A stretch of 64,000 bases of DNA from Bin80 sp965215475 (GTDB lineage Bacteria; Bacteroidota; Rhodothermia; Rhodothermales; Bin80), in assembly GCA_965215475.1 (NCBI GenBank), contig OZ244061.1:2046001-2110000 (forward strand), given 5' to 3'. Positions within the stretch are counted from its first letter, which is position 1. Each line of letters opens with the position of its first letter. The position numbers and the translations under genes were made by a program. The notes beneath the pieces were generated by a model. That model searched no databases and was not told the origin of the DNA. It was given only the letters and a program-made list of their open reading frames with translations. Positions 36,111 to 45,564 of this stretch are shown here, one piece after another.

Positions 36111-37049
36111 CTATTTAGTAACAGGTATCGTCTCTTTGGGGATACGAACCGAAAGGGTTGTAAAAAAAAGCAGATTGATCAGCCGGTTTACCAATGCCAC
36201 CGCACCAAAGAGTGCCGCGATGTGCACCTCAGAGACCGTCATTGCTCCCGCAATACCCACCGCAACCGCCATCGTCACAACGTCTTGGTTGGGTATAAAT
36301 GGAAGTCTATAGACAACAATAAAAATTGCAGCATATGTAAACCATATTTCTATGGGTACTTCAGGCATGGCAAGACGCCACATCGTGATCTCTAGGATCT
36401 GTCTGATGAATACACGGGCAACATGAAGTCCAAAAACAATACGCGTTTGCTTCCAAGGCATTGAGAAAAGCCATTTGCGGCGTGTAAACAAGATCACGAA
36501 CAGGATCAGGGTAACCCCAATTCCTCCGATCAGGACGCCTGCCTGCGTTTCTCCTATCAAATCCCGCAAATTTACTTCTCCCTCCAAGGCAAAAAATGCA
36601 AGAAGCGGTATCGCACTCAGTGTTGAGGCGACCGCAGAAATAATATTCATGTCACGGATACACTCCATCAGCGACCGATTCGCCATCGCGACATGATTCT
36701 GAGCCCAGGCAAAGATGTATACTTCGCCTGAGTACCCCAAAACATCTTTATTCAGGATGCGCTTCTTAATAAAAGCTCGGATTGCAGGACCTGGACGAAA
36801 ATCCCAAACGACCCGGTAAGCCAAAATTTGTATTGTGGGTAAAAGGAAGTAAAGAATGACCAACAACACATAGAATAGGGGATTGGTCGGAAGCTCCAGG
36901 AACACGTTGCGGAATTCGATCTCACGTAATTGCCACACCATAAACAAAACCACGCCAATGGTAAAAGTTATCCGTGCAATGCGTAGAATACGCTTGCCTC
37001 GTCGCGTCGTGCTGAATTCCTTTAGACGTTCTTGTATCTGCATGATCAC
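36111..37049 (-). CDS. Polytopic membrane protein, LPG-synthase/UPF0104-like
   Basis: 312 residues with about seven hydrophobic segments (at about 27-42, 58-78, 135-155, 170-190, 200-218, 236-256 and 270-298). The layout and FIPNQDVVTMAVAVGIAGA resemble the flippase-like part of lysylphosphatidylglycerol synthase-family proteins, without the catalytic synthase domain. The N-terminus begins with a basic amphipathic stretch. It is first in an apparent three-gene unit with DUF3047 and RND genes. Start: ATG 37049, with ATG 37043 equally plausible. The activity is unproven. Confidence 0.65.
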   Translation of the reverse strand: MIMQIQERLKEFSTTRRGKRILRIARITFTIGVVLFMVWQLREIEFRNVFLELPTNPLFYVLLVILYFLLPTIQILAYRVVWDFRPGPAIRAFIKKRILNKDVLGYSGEVYIFAWAQNHVAMANRSLMECIRDMNIISAVASTLSAIPLLAFFALEGEVNLRDLIGETQAGVLIGGIGVTLILFVILFTRRKWLFSMPWKQTRIVFGLHVARVFIRQILEITMWRLAMPEVPIEIWFTYAAIFIVVYRLPFIPNQDVVTMAVAVGIAGAMTVSEVHIAALFGAVALVNRLINLLFFTTLSVRIPKETIPVTK

Positions 37050-37132
37050 ATATATAACCCTTGCTTGGAGTCACAGATTAAAGATCTATATTGTATCTTT
37101 AGTAAATTCTTGTTGCCCCCTATATCATTGCA

Positions 37133-37570
37133 ATGGTTGAGCAAAAAACAGGCCACTCCTTTGGGTCCTTAAAGATTGGTGATACGTATGACTTTCATCG
37201 TTTTATCAGCGAGGACGATGTCCTGACGTTTGCCAAAATTACTGGTGACGATAACCCTCTCCATGTAGACGCTGAATATGCAGATAACACCCGTTTTGGT
37301 GGTCGCATCGTCCATGGCATATTCCTTCTAGGGCTCATCTCCAAGGTTCTTGGACGTGATTTTCCAGGTCCCGGCAGTGTAGCAGTCTCTATTTCATGCC
37401 GGTTTTTGCGGCCAGTACGTGTCAACTCGGAAGTGCGTGTTTCGGTCAAAGTTGTTGAAAAATTAGAGCAACGGCGTTATGCAAAGGTGGAAACCTTTGT
37501 ATTCACTGATGCCAACAAAAAGGCTCTGGTTGGAGAAGCAACCATTATACCTCCGGCGGATCCGGAATGA
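37133..37570 (+). CDS. MaoC-family (R)-specific enoyl-CoA hydratase
   Basis: A 145-residue single hot-dog-fold hydratase. The hydratase-2 motif is clear: ITGDDNPLHVDAEYADNTRFGGRIVHG (given in parts: DDNPLHVD, then FGGRIVHG), with the catalytic Asp/His pair at about residues 41 and 46. It then has SVAVSISCRFLRPV. Such enzymes hydrate trans-2-enoyl-CoA (or ACP) to the (R)-3-hydroxy form. It is transcribed toward recF and overlaps the end of that gene by 26 bp. No PHA synthase or beta-oxidation gene is adjacent, so its pathway here is open. Confidence 0.9.
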   Translation: MVEQKTGHSFGSLKIGDTYDFHRFISEDDVLTFAKITGDDNPLHVDAEYADNTRFGGRIVHGIFLLGLISKVLGRDFPGPGSVAVSISCRFLRPVRVNSEVRVSVKVVEKLEQRRYAKVETFVFTDANKKALVGEATIIPPADPE

Positions 37571-38690
37571 TTTTACCAGGCAGAACTTGGATGCATTGAT
37601 TTGAATCTCCTGTTTGCATGATTGGGGAGCGTAATCTTTCGGCGTCTGCAACGGTCACAATGCTCTGCCCCGTCGAAGCATCTTGCAACCAATCCAGAAT
37701 CACCGCGGTTCGCTCTTGATCCAAAGAGTCAAATATATCATCTAGTAACAGTATTGGTTTTTCTTCCAACCGTGAGTCTAGGTAATAGTACTGCGCCAAT
37801 TTGAGTGCAATTGCAAAGGAGCGATGTTGCCCCGTCGAGGCAAATCTCCGTACGGGTTGCCCATTCAACTTAAATATCAGCTCATCGCGATGAGGCCCCA
37901 CCGTGGTTCTTCCTAATTCATAGTCACGCCTAGCGGTCTTCTCCAACGCGGTAATCAGTGCCTTTTCTACCTCCTCGGCAGAAGAGTATTCCTTCATTGG
38001 AACAGGCCCTTGGTACGTGATCACCGGTTCTTCTATCACCTCTCCGAGTTGTTGCCATGCACGCTTAAGTTCTTCGCCGAACTTTTGAAGAAAATCGGCC
38101 CGTAAGGCAACAATCCGGCCACCGAACCGAGCCAGAACCGTATTAAGCGTTCCAATTATCTTCTTATCCATCGGACGCATACGGTTACGGATCAAGTACT
38201 CATTGCGCTGTCTCAGAGCACGTCGATATCCGATAAGATCTTCCAGATGAGCCGGCCTCGCCTGACTTAGCATACTGTTCAGAAATTTTCGACGTTCTTC
38301 TGGCCCATCATAGGTCAAGGCTTGATCGCTTGGCGCAAAAAGAACGATTGGAACGACACCGACGATATCGGCCAGTCGCTCTAAAGGGGCACCGTTGATA
38401 AACATTCGCTTCCCCTGACCAAGAGCGAATGCAATCCGTATTTCCAGGTTCCGCCGCAGAGATCCCTCAAATCGGCCTTTGATCTCGAAGAATGGTTGCC
38501 TGCGCTGAACGACATAGCGGTCGACATTGGTTAGAAAACTCTTGGAAAGGCAGAGATAGTGAATCGCTTCCAGAATGTTGGTCTTGCCCGCACCATTCGG
38601 GCCATAGAGCAAATTAATCCCGGGTGCCAAGGCCAACGTTGTGTCAACATGCGCGCGCATGCTCCGAAGACTGATTGAACGCAGGATCAT
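37545..38690 (-). CDS. recF: DNA replication/repair protein RecF
   Basis: A 381-residue SMC-like ATPase. Walker A is GPNGAGKTNILEAIHYL (about 30-46), and FAPSDQALTYDGPEERRKFLNSML is the RecF-specific region. A signature-like RRFASTGQHRSFAIALKLAQ and Walker B PILLLDDIFDSLD follow. RecF loads RecA at gaps with RecO and RecR. Start at ATG 38690 (MILRSISLRSMRAH). It is divergent from murQ, with 80 bp between, and its 3' end overlaps the maoC gene by 26 bp. The usual dnaN-recF linkage is absent here. Confidence 0.96.
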   Translation of the reverse strand: MILRSISLRSMRAHVDTTLALAPGINLLYGPNGAGKTNILEAIHYLCLSKSFLTNVDRYVVQRRQPFFEIKGRFEGSLRRNLEIRIAFALGQGKRMFINGAPLERLADIVGVVPIVLFAPSDQALTYDGPEERRKFLNSMLSQARPAHLEDLIGYRRALRQRNEYLIRNRMRPMDKKIIGTLNTVLARFGGRIVALRADFLQKFGEELKRAWQQLGEVIEEPVITYQGPVPMKEYSSAEEVEKALITALEKTARRDYELGRTTVGPHRDELIFKLNGQPVRRFASTGQHRSFAIALKLAQYYYLDSRLEEKPILLLDDIFDSLDQERTAVILDWLQDASTGQSIVTVADAERLRSPIMQTGDSNQCIQVLPGKIIPDPPEV

Positions 38691-38770
38691 TACTTCTAAG
38701 GATCTTATTCCTCAACGTTGGTTCATTTATACGTCAATAGCGTATACCCCCCTTTTACTCTCATCCACCC

Positions 38771-39685
38771 ATGACGGTACCCCCTCCCTTGTTTGAAGAG
38801 CTTCAAAGCCTCGTTACTGAGCAGCGTAATCCACGCTCCATGAATATTGACCATGTATCTGTAGAAGAAATCCTCACGATTATCAATACAGAAGACCAGT
38901 ATGTACCGAAAGCCGTGAAAGAAGAACTTCCCTATATTGCACAAGCAGTCGAAATTGTAACTGCAGGGTTGGAACGTGGTGGTCGCCTGATCTATGTTGG
39001 AGCCGGTACCAGCGGACGTCTTGGAATCCTGGATGCGTCCGAATGTCCACCCACGTTTGGCTCTTCGCCCGAAGATATTCAGGGGATTATTGCTGGTGGA
39101 AAGGAAGCCGTATTCCGATCACAAGAAGGGGCTGAAGATGTCGCCTCTGATGGTGCAGAAGCCCTTCGCGCAAAAGGAGTACAAGCAAACGATGTGGTTT
39201 GTGGGATCGCAGCAAGCCGACGTACTCCTTTTGTGGTGGGAGCAATGGAAGAAGCCCGGAATACCGGATGCAAGACGCTGTTTATCACCTGTAACCCTCG
39301 TTCTACATTTGACCTCGACGTGGACGTAGCGATATGTGTGGTCGTAGGCCCAGAAGTCATTATGGGATCCACCCGTATGAAAAGTGGAACCGCGCAGAAA
39401 CTGGTCTTGAACATGATCACCACTGCTTCGATGATTCGCTTAGGTAAAGTGTATCAGAATATGATGGTTGATCTGCAGATGACCGCCGAAAAACTGACTC
39501 AGAGATCCCGACGCACAGTCATGACGGTTACCGGACTAGGTTATGATGAGGCAACAAATGCACTCCAAGCCGCAGACGGACATGTAAAAACTGCTCTGGT
39601 CATGATTCTTGGTAATGTCTCAAAAGAGAAGGCCTTGGAAAAACTAAAAAAATCAAAGGGGTTTGTTCGGGGTGCGCTGGAATAA
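38771..39685 (+). CDS. murQ: N-acetylmuramic acid 6-phosphate etherase
   Basis: 304 residues, the full family length. N-terminal TEQRNPRSMNIDHVSVEEIL is followed by the SIS domain with YVGAGTSGRLGILDASECPPTFG, including the catalytic Glu, and then EGAEDVASDGAEAL, GIAASRRTPFVVGAM and GPEVIMGSTRMKSGTAQKLVLNM. It cleaves the lactyl ether of MurNAc-6-phosphate to give GlcNAc-6-phosphate and lactate, in peptidoglycan recycling. No AnmK or MurP neighbour is present. It lies 35 bp upstream of a parS-like site and then mfd, on the same strand. Confidence 0.96.
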   Translation: MTVPPPLFEELQSLVTEQRNPRSMNIDHVSVEEILTIINTEDQYVPKAVKEELPYIAQAVEIVTAGLERGGRLIYVGAGTSGRLGILDASECPPTFGSSPEDIQGIIAGGKEAVFRSQEGAEDVASDGAEALRAKGVQANDVVCGIAASRRTPFVVGAMEEARNTGCKTLFITCNPRSTFDLDVDVAICVVVGPEVIMGSTRMKSGTAQKLVLNMITTASMIRLGKVYQNMMVDLQMTAEKLTQRSRRTVMTVTGLGYDEATNALQAADGHVKTALVMILGNVSKEKALEKLKKSKGFVRGALE

Positions 39686-39720
39686 ATTCTTCTCAATCCT
39701 GAATCTTTTGGGCACTTCAA

Positions 39721-39736
39721 TGTTTCACGTGAAACG
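39721..39736. promoter_or_regulatory. parS-like centromere site
   Basis: TGTTTCACGTGAAACG matches the ParB site consensus TGTTTCACGTGAAACA at 15 of 16 positions. It lies between murQ and mfd, 14 bp before the mfd start. parA and parB are not in the window. Confidence 0.85.
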
Positions 39737-39750
39737 CTACATGATCCACT

Positions 39751-42700
39751 TTGGGTTTGTCTGATCCTCTACTACAACGACTTTCTTCTCGACTCTCCCA
39801 AGTTACTTCGTTTCAGGAGTTTGGCAGATGGTGTACGCAAACCAAAACCGCAGAGATCTGTCTGTTATGGAATGCGCCTGGGTCATTGCCTACATTTTTA
39901 CTTCAGTACGCTTGGAATTCTGGGCGATCTTTGGTCTGCATTCTCCCCGAATCCGAAGATGCGCGGCTTCTGCATAGTGACTTGACGGAGCTGGGCCTCC
40001 CAGGTCTCTTATTCCCCCCGTTCGGATCTTCCCCGTACGATGACGAGCAGGTTGAGGATTCCGCTCCTATGGTCCGGCGGCATGATGTATTGCAACAACT
40101 TGAGGCAGATGTGCAGACTGTGGTCGTAGCCAGCCTTCAAGCCGTCATGGAGAGGATGCCGGCACCAGAAAAAACCTTGGCACAATCCATTACCCTCAAT
40201 ATACAGGATCGTATACCACCGGATCAACTCGGGGACCTGCTCACGGATCGAGGATTTGTGCGTGTTTCTTTCGTCCAAGAGGCTGGCGAGTTTGCATGGC
40301 GAGGCGGAATTTTAGATGTATTTCCATTTTCTGGCGGACTGCCTCTTCGACTTGAATTCTTCGGCAATGAACTTGAGTCCATTCGAGAATTTGATCCACT
40401 CAGCCAAAGATCCGTCAGCCGCTTAACCAGTGCTGGACTGGTGCCTCAACCAGTCCAGTCCTCCGGAAACTCTCCGTGGATTTCTCTGCTGGATTCCATC
40501 TCTGATAATGCCCTCCTCATTCTGTTTGAACAGCCCCGGCTGAACGAAATTGCCGAAGCGGCCTGGGAGGAAGCACACAACCGGTATCAATCGAAACACC
40601 GCTCCGGGGCAGAGAGTCCTGCTCCAGAATCTCGGTACCTGAGACCCAATGAACTTGCGTGCTACTATGCATCAAAGACCCAGGTTCATGTGCACACATC
40701 CAGTTCAAAGCCCAACACCGTAATCGAGATTGATGCTCAACCGCAGCCCTCCTTTGGTGGACATATGGACATCGTTCGATCGGACTTGACCCAGCCGAAT
40801 CGGAAGCACACCTACATCATCTGTGATAGCTCTGCCCAGAAAAAGCGTTTGGATTCGCTCTTGGAAAATCTCCTGAACTCTGGCAAGTTATCCTTCCTGG
40901 TCGCGTCCCTTCATCGAGGGTTTTCACTTCCAGACGTAGGCATTGCCGTATATACCGATCACGAAATTTTCGGCCGGTATTTCCGCCCACGCGAACGAAA
41001 AGTCTCTCGTACAGGAGGGATTCGGCTGCAAGAGTTGCAAAACCTGAAGCCTGGAGACTTTGTTGTGCACAAGGAATTTGGGATCGGTAAATTCGCAGGG
41101 CTGAAAGAGATCACCGTTAAGGGACGAAGCCAAGAGGCTGTGCGGCTCATCTATGCGCGAGATGATATCGTGTTTGTAAATATAAACGCGCTGCACAAGA
41201 TTAGTAAGTACGCGGGAAAAGATGGTCAGGTCCCTTCATTGACCCGATTGGGATCCGGGCAGTGGGAACGCACAAAAAGCAAAGCAAAAAAGCGAATCAA
41301 GGATATTGCACGAAACTTGATTCATCTCTATGCGCAGCGCAGATCTTCTACCGGACATGCTTTTTCGGCAGATTCCATCTGGCAAAAGGAACTGGAGGCG
41401 TCTTTCCCCTGGCAGGATACCCCCGATCAGTATGAAGCTTCGGAAACGGTCAAACGAGATATGGAATCTCTAACCCCAATGGATCGACTGGTTTGCGGAG
41501 ACGTTGGGTTTGGCAAGACGGAGGTTGCAGTCCGTGCCGCATTCAAAGCCGTTCAGGATGGGAAACAGGTTGCGCTTCTGGTCCCCACGACGGTCCTCGC
41601 CCGGCAGCACTATCTCACGTTTCGTAAGCGCTTGGAACCCTTTCCTGTACGGATCGAGATTCTCTCACGGCTCGTCAAAGGTGCGGCATCCCGAAACCTG
41701 CTTACTGAGGTGAATCAGGGGAAGGTAGATATTCTTGTTGGGACCCATCGACTGGTTTCCAAGGATGTCTCCTTCTCGGATCTTGGGCTTCTGATCATAG
41801 ACGAGGAGCAACGGTTTGGGGTTCGAATCAAGGAAAAACTACGCGAACTGCGTGTCAATGTAGACACGCTCACCCTGACCGCAACGCCAATCCCCCGAAC
41901 CCTTCAATTTTCGCTCATCGGTGCACGGGATCTTTCGATCATCAATACCCCGCCACCAAACCGGCAGCCCATCCACACACAAATCCATTCCTCCGACTGG
42001 GCACTGATCAGGGATGCAATTCTTTATGAAGTTAACCGCGGAGGACAAGTCTTCTTTATTCACAACCGTGTGTCATCCATTACCGATAAGCTGATGAAGC
42101 TGCAGGACCTTGCCCCTGGGGTTCGCTTTCGTATTGGCCATGGTCAAATGCCCGGGACCGAGCTTGAGCATGTCATGACGGACTTTGTCGATCATAAATT
42201 TGATGTCTTGGTCTGCACCTCGATTGTGGAGAACGGACTTGATATCGCAAATGCCAACACCATTATCATTGACCGTGCCCACTTATTCGGCCTAGCCGAG
42301 ATCCATCAGCTACGCGGCCGGGTCGGCCGCAGTGATCGCAATGCATTTTGCTATTTACTGGTTCCTTCCATTCATGCCCTGAGCCGAGATGCTCGGCAGC
42401 GCTTGCAGGCCGTCGAACAGTTCAGTGATCTTGGGAGTGGTTTCCATATTGCGATGAGAGATTTGGACATCCGGGGCGCTGGAAATATTCTCGGTGGTGA
42501 GCAAAGTGGTTTTATTGCAGATCTGGGGCTCAATACGTATTATCAGATGCTGGATGAAGCAGTTCGAGAGCTCCGTAATGAGGATTTTTCCGAACTCTTC
42601 AAAGACATAGAACTCCCCCTTCCGGAAGACACGGTGGTTGATCTTGACGTGAATGCTTCCCTTCCCAAACCTTATGTGGGCAATGACTTTGAACGCCTAG

Positions 42701-43131
42701 CCCTCTATCGCAGGATTGGAGAAGCCGCCGACCAATCTGCCCTTGACGAATTAGAGGCGGAACTCCGCGACCGATTTGGCTCGCTTCCGCCCCAGGCCTG
42801 TCAATTATTCTTGGGCGCCCGCATGCGTATCCTCGGACAATCCCTGCGTCTTCCTCGGATCACCTATCGGAATCGGCGGCTATTTTTGCGCCTTCCAGAC
42901 AGCAATAAGGATCAACAATTCTATCCCGATCGATTTGAATTACTCTTGAGCTCGCTTGATGCACTTTCGAATCCGTACGTTTTAAATGATTCCAAAGCAG
43001 GAAAAATGCGTGCTATTGTACAGAACGTTCCGTCGGTGGAGGCTGCCTACGAGATTCTTTCCCGGTTGGACGTGAGGCAGATCTCACCTGAATCAGAAGC
43101 CGGGAAGAATCCAATACCGGTATCTGTTTGA
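39751..43131 (+). CDS. mfd: Transcription-repair coupling factor Mfd
   Basis: About 1126 residues from TTG 39751; an in-frame TGA at 39742 rules out an upstream extension. The UvrB-homology module comes first (FPPFGSSPYDDEQVEDSAPMV, WRGGILDVFPFSG). The RNA polymerase interaction domain starts LKPGDFVVHKEFGIGKFAGL. The RecG-like translocase has CGDVGFGKTEVAVRAAFKA, IIDEEQRFGV, LTATPIPRTLQFSL and QLRGRVGRS. The TRCF C-terminal domain ends the protein. Mfd removes stalled RNA polymerase and recruits UvrA; uvrA is also in this window but not linked. Its last 119 bp overlap the convergent rsmG frame. Confidence 0.96.
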   Translation: MGLSDPLLQRLSSRLSQVTSFQEFGRWCTQTKTAEICLLWNAPGSLPTFLLQYAWNSGRSLVCILPESEDARLLHSDLTELGLPGLLFPPFGSSPYDDEQVEDSAPMVRRHDVLQQLEADVQTVVVASLQAVMERMPAPEKTLAQSITLNIQDRIPPDQLGDLLTDRGFVRVSFVQEAGEFAWRGGILDVFPFSGGLPLRLEFFGNELESIREFDPLSQRSVSRLTSAGLVPQPVQSSGNSPWISLLDSISDNALLILFEQPRLNEIAEAAWEEAHNRYQSKHRSGAESPAPESRYLRPNELACYYASKTQVHVHTSSSKPNTVIEIDAQPQPSFGGHMDIVRSDLTQPNRKHTYIICDSSAQKKRLDSLLENLLNSGKLSFLVASLHRGFSLPDVGIAVYTDHEIFGRYFRPRERKVSRTGGIRLQELQNLKPGDFVVHKEFGIGKFAGLKEITVKGRSQEAVRLIYARDDIVFVNINALHKISKYAGKDGQVPSLTRLGSGQWERTKSKAKKRIKDIARNLIHLYAQRRSSTGHAFSADSIWQKELEASFPWQDTPDQYEASETVKRDMESLTPMDRLVCGDVGFGKTEVAVRAAFKAVQDGKQVALLVPTTVLARQHYLTFRKRLEPFPVRIEILSRLVKGAASRNLLTEVNQGKVDILVGTHRLVSKDVSFSDLGLLIIDEEQRFGVRIKEKLRELRVNVDTLTLTATPIPRTLQFSLIGARDLSIINTPPPNRQPIHTQIHSSDWALIRDAILYEVNRGGQVFFIHNRVSSITDKLMKLQDLAPGVRFRIGHGQMPGTELEHVMTDFVDHKFDVLVCTSIVENGLDIANANTIIIDRAHLFGLAEIHQLRGRVGRSDRNAFCYLLVPSIHALSRDARQRLQAVEQFSDLGSGFHIAMRDLDIRGAGNILGGEQSGFIADLGLNTYYQMLDEAVRELRNEDFSELFKDIELPLPEDTVVDLDVNASLPKPYVGNDFERLALYRRIGEAADQSALDELEAELRDRFGSLPPQACQLFLGARMRILGQSLRLPRITYRNRRLFLRLPDSNKDQQFYPDRFELLLSSLDALSNPYVLNDSKAGKMRAIVQNVPSVEAAYEILSRLDVRQISPESEAGKNPIPVSV

Positions 43132-43669
43132 TCTGAATCTTGGGGAAGGCCGTGACCAGATCCCTTTGCTCGGCTCCTAAGTGTCCTCCCTTGAGACAAT
43201 AGAGAATTCCTGTGGGGATTGCCACTCGCGTGTGCCACTGCCACAAAGTACGAAGAGGGGCGGTCGCTCGTGATACGCTACACTGGATTTCAAATGGAAA
43301 CTCCTCTGCTCGGCCATGCCACGGAAATAGATTCGGCAGATCCAGCTCCCGCTTGAACGCCTTGACCGCATGTATTTTTTTCTGGGCTGCATCTACTGCA
43401 TACACCTTGACCTCTGGATGCATGATCGCTATCGGGATTGCGGGTAGCCCCGCTCCCGTCCCCCAATCTACAAGAGAAGATTCCGCAATATATGGCTGCT
43501 CCACAAAGGTCAGACATTCCACAATATGTTCAACAAATCCTTCCTCTGTCGTGCGCCTTGACAGTAGATTCAACCGCGTATTGTAGCTCTGCAGAAGCTC
43601 TGCGTAGGATTGGAGTTTTCTCCTTTGCCTTTCTCTCATTGACGGCGGAAAATGTTTCACGTGAAACAT
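43013..43669 (-). CDS. rsmG: 16S rRNA (guanine-527 N7) methyltransferase RsmG
   Basis: 218 residues. The N-terminal YNTRLNLLSRRTTEEGFVEHIVECL and the SAM site LVDWGTGAGLPAIPIAI with VYAVDAAQKKIHAVKAF identify GidB/RsmG. The start codon sits inside a perfect parS-like sequence and gives the N-terminus MFHVKH. The C-terminal 35 or so residues, rich in Arg, Pro and Ser, extend past the usual family end and lie entirely within the overlap with mfd. The tail may be an accidental extension. It is last in the rpmH-rnpA-yidC-mnmE-mnmG-rsmG series, 19 bp after mnmG. Confidence 0.95.
   Translation of the reverse strand: MFHVKHFPPSMRERQRRKLQSYAELLQSYNTRLNLLSRRTTEEGFVEHIVECLTFVEQPYIAESSLVDWGTGAGLPAIPIAIMHPEVKVYAVDAAQKKIHAVKAFKRELDLPNLFPWHGRAEEFPFEIQCSVSRATAPLRTLWQWHTRVAIPTGILYCLKGGHLGAEQRDLVTAFPKIQIKQIPVLDSSRLLIQVRSASRPTGKESRRQPPPTERSVQ
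43653..43668. promoter_or_regulatory. parS centromere site overlapping the rsmG start
   Basis: TGTTTCACGTGAAACA, a perfect 16-bp palindrome identical to the widely conserved ParB site. It includes codons 1-6 of rsmG and lies 3.9 kb from the other site. Confidence 0.92.
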
Positions 43670-43688
43670 ACTGTTTCTCCACTTTGTC

Positions 43689-45557
43689 TCAGCGCTCCAA
43701 GAGCACCATCAATACGGCAATATCCGCGGGGCTTACACCACTGATTCTAGATGCTTGTCCGAGCGTTTCGGGTTGAATTTTGCTTAGTTTTTCCCGTGCT
43801 TCGATGGTAATGTTGGTTACCTCGGCAAATTTGAAATTTCTAGGAATTTGCCGACTCTCCATCGCAATCATCTTCTTGGCTTCTTCCTCCTGCCTCGCTA
43901 CATACCCGGCATATTTGATGGACGTTTCTGCAAGTTTTTCGACCGGCTCCATCCCTGGTACAGGGTCCACGATCTGATTGGAAATTCCAGCCGCCTCCAA
44001 GAGATCCTTCAAACTTACCTCCGGGCGCCTTACGATCTGAATGGCCTTGACGGGTTCTGTAATCGGAGTTGTTCCTGCATTTTTCAGATAATAATTACAT
44101 GTTTGAGGATGAATTGTATGTTCTGATAGCCTGGCGATGATGGCGTTCACCACTTTTTGGCGCGCTTGCATTCGCTTATAGCGGATCTCCGATATCAGCC
44201 CTAAGCGATGTCCGAGAGGAGTCAGACGTTCATCTGCATTATCCTGACGTAGCAGCATTCGGTGTTCTGCTCTGGAAGTAAACATCCGATATGGCTCCTC
44301 CGTCCCTTTGGCAATGAGATCATCAATCAGAACTCCGATATATGCTTCCGAGCGGCGAAGAGTTATGGGACTTTCCTCCCCGAGCCTGCGGACCGCATTG
44401 ATCCCTGCCATGAGCCCTTGTGCCGCCGCTTCTTCGTAGCCGGTCGTACCATTGATCTGCCCTGCAAAAAACAACCCGCGTACCGTCTTCGTCTCCAGGG
44501 AATACTGAAGTTGATGAGGAGGAAAATAATCATACTCAATCGCATATCCTGGGCGTAGCATATGTACCTGTTCTAATCCTGGCACCTTGCGCAGGGCCTG
44601 CTCTTGAATCTCTTCTGGTAAACTCGTTGAAAATCCATTTACATAGACCTCTGTGGTTCGCCGTCCTTCTGGCTCCAAGAAGAGCTGATGGCGCTCTTTT
44701 TCTGCAAAACGGTCAATCTTGTCTTCTATGGAGGGACAATATCTCGGCCCCGTACCTTCGATCTGCCCTGTAAACATTGGACTTTGCTCAAACCCTTTTC
44801 GCAGAGCTGCATGCACCTCTGGATTGGTCCACGTGAGATGACAGCTGAGTTGATCCTTGGTCAATTGATCGGTCATGAACGAGAAGGGGCTTGGATCTTT
44901 GTCTCCTGGCTGCTCTGTCGTTGCATCGTAGTCAATCGTACTTCCATCGACACGAGGAGGCGTTCCTGTCTTTAGCCTTCCACTTTCAAATCCTAATTCG
45001 TGCAGCTGCCCTGTCAGTCCTGTACTTTGCCTCTCTCCCATGCGACCCCCACCAAACTGACGCTCTCCGACATGGATTAACCCGTTCATGAACGTACCGT
45101 TGGTCAGAATCACCGCTTTTGCACCATACGTTTGACCTAATTGAGTCCGTACCCCGCAAACCTCCCCATTAACCACCTCCAGAGCCACGACCATGTCGGC
45201 ACGCATATAAAGGCCTTGGATGTTTTCCAGAGCTTCTCTGACAAAGGTTGCATACTCAATTCGGTCGGATTGTGCCCGAGGGCCCCACACCGCGGGTCCT
45301 TTCCGCCGATTCAGCATCCTAAACTGAATCCCGGCCGCGTCTGCTGCAGAGCCCATGATGCCTCCTAACGCATCAATCTCACGTACAATATGCCCCTTAC
45401 CAATGCCACCTATCGCAGGATTACAAGACATCCGCCCGATCGCTTCCAGGCTCATGGTAATCAGAAGCGTTCTAGCACCCATACGAGCGGTCGCGGCGGC
45501 CGCTTCTGCCCCTGCATGCCCGCCTCCAACCACAATCACATCAAAATCTGTGCTCAT
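43689..45557 (-). CDS. mnmG: tRNA uridine-5-carboxymethylaminomethyl modification enzyme MnmG (GidA)
   Basis: About 622 residues from ATG 45557 (MSTDFDVIVVGGGHAGAEAA). An ATG six codons upstream would overlap mnmE by 11 nt and is also possible. The FAD-binding dinucleotide fold has VVGGGHAGAEAA; MSCNPAIGGIGKGHIVREIDALGG and LKTGTPPRVDGSTIDY are hallmark segments; FFAGQINGTTGYEEAAAQG closes the FAD domain. The C-terminal helical domain binds MnmE. MnmEG modify U34 of certain tRNAs. Its partner mnmE is directly upstream on the same strand. Confidence 0.96.
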   Translation of the reverse strand: MSTDFDVIVVGGGHAGAEAAAATARMGARTLLITMSLEAIGRMSCNPAIGGIGKGHIVREIDALGGIMGSAADAAGIQFRMLNRRKGPAVWGPRAQSDRIEYATFVREALENIQGLYMRADMVVALEVVNGEVCGVRTQLGQTYGAKAVILTNGTFMNGLIHVGERQFGGGRMGERQSTGLTGQLHELGFESGRLKTGTPPRVDGSTIDYDATTEQPGDKDPSPFSFMTDQLTKDQLSCHLTWTNPEVHAALRKGFEQSPMFTGQIEGTGPRYCPSIEDKIDRFAEKERHQLFLEPEGRRTTEVYVNGFSTSLPEEIQEQALRKVPGLEQVHMLRPGYAIEYDYFPPHQLQYSLETKTVRGLFFAGQINGTTGYEEAAAQGLMAGINAVRRLGEESPITLRRSEAYIGVLIDDLIAKGTEEPYRMFTSRAEHRMLLRQDNADERLTPLGHRLGLISEIRYKRMQARQKVVNAIIARLSEHTIHPQTCNYYLKNAGTTPITEPVKAIQIVRRPEVSLKDLLEAAGISNQIVDPVPGMEPVEKLAETSIKYAGYVARQEEEAKKMIAMESRQIPRNFKFAEVTNITIEAREKLSKIQPETLGQASRISGVSPADIAVLMVLLER

Positions 45558-45564
45558 TGTGATC

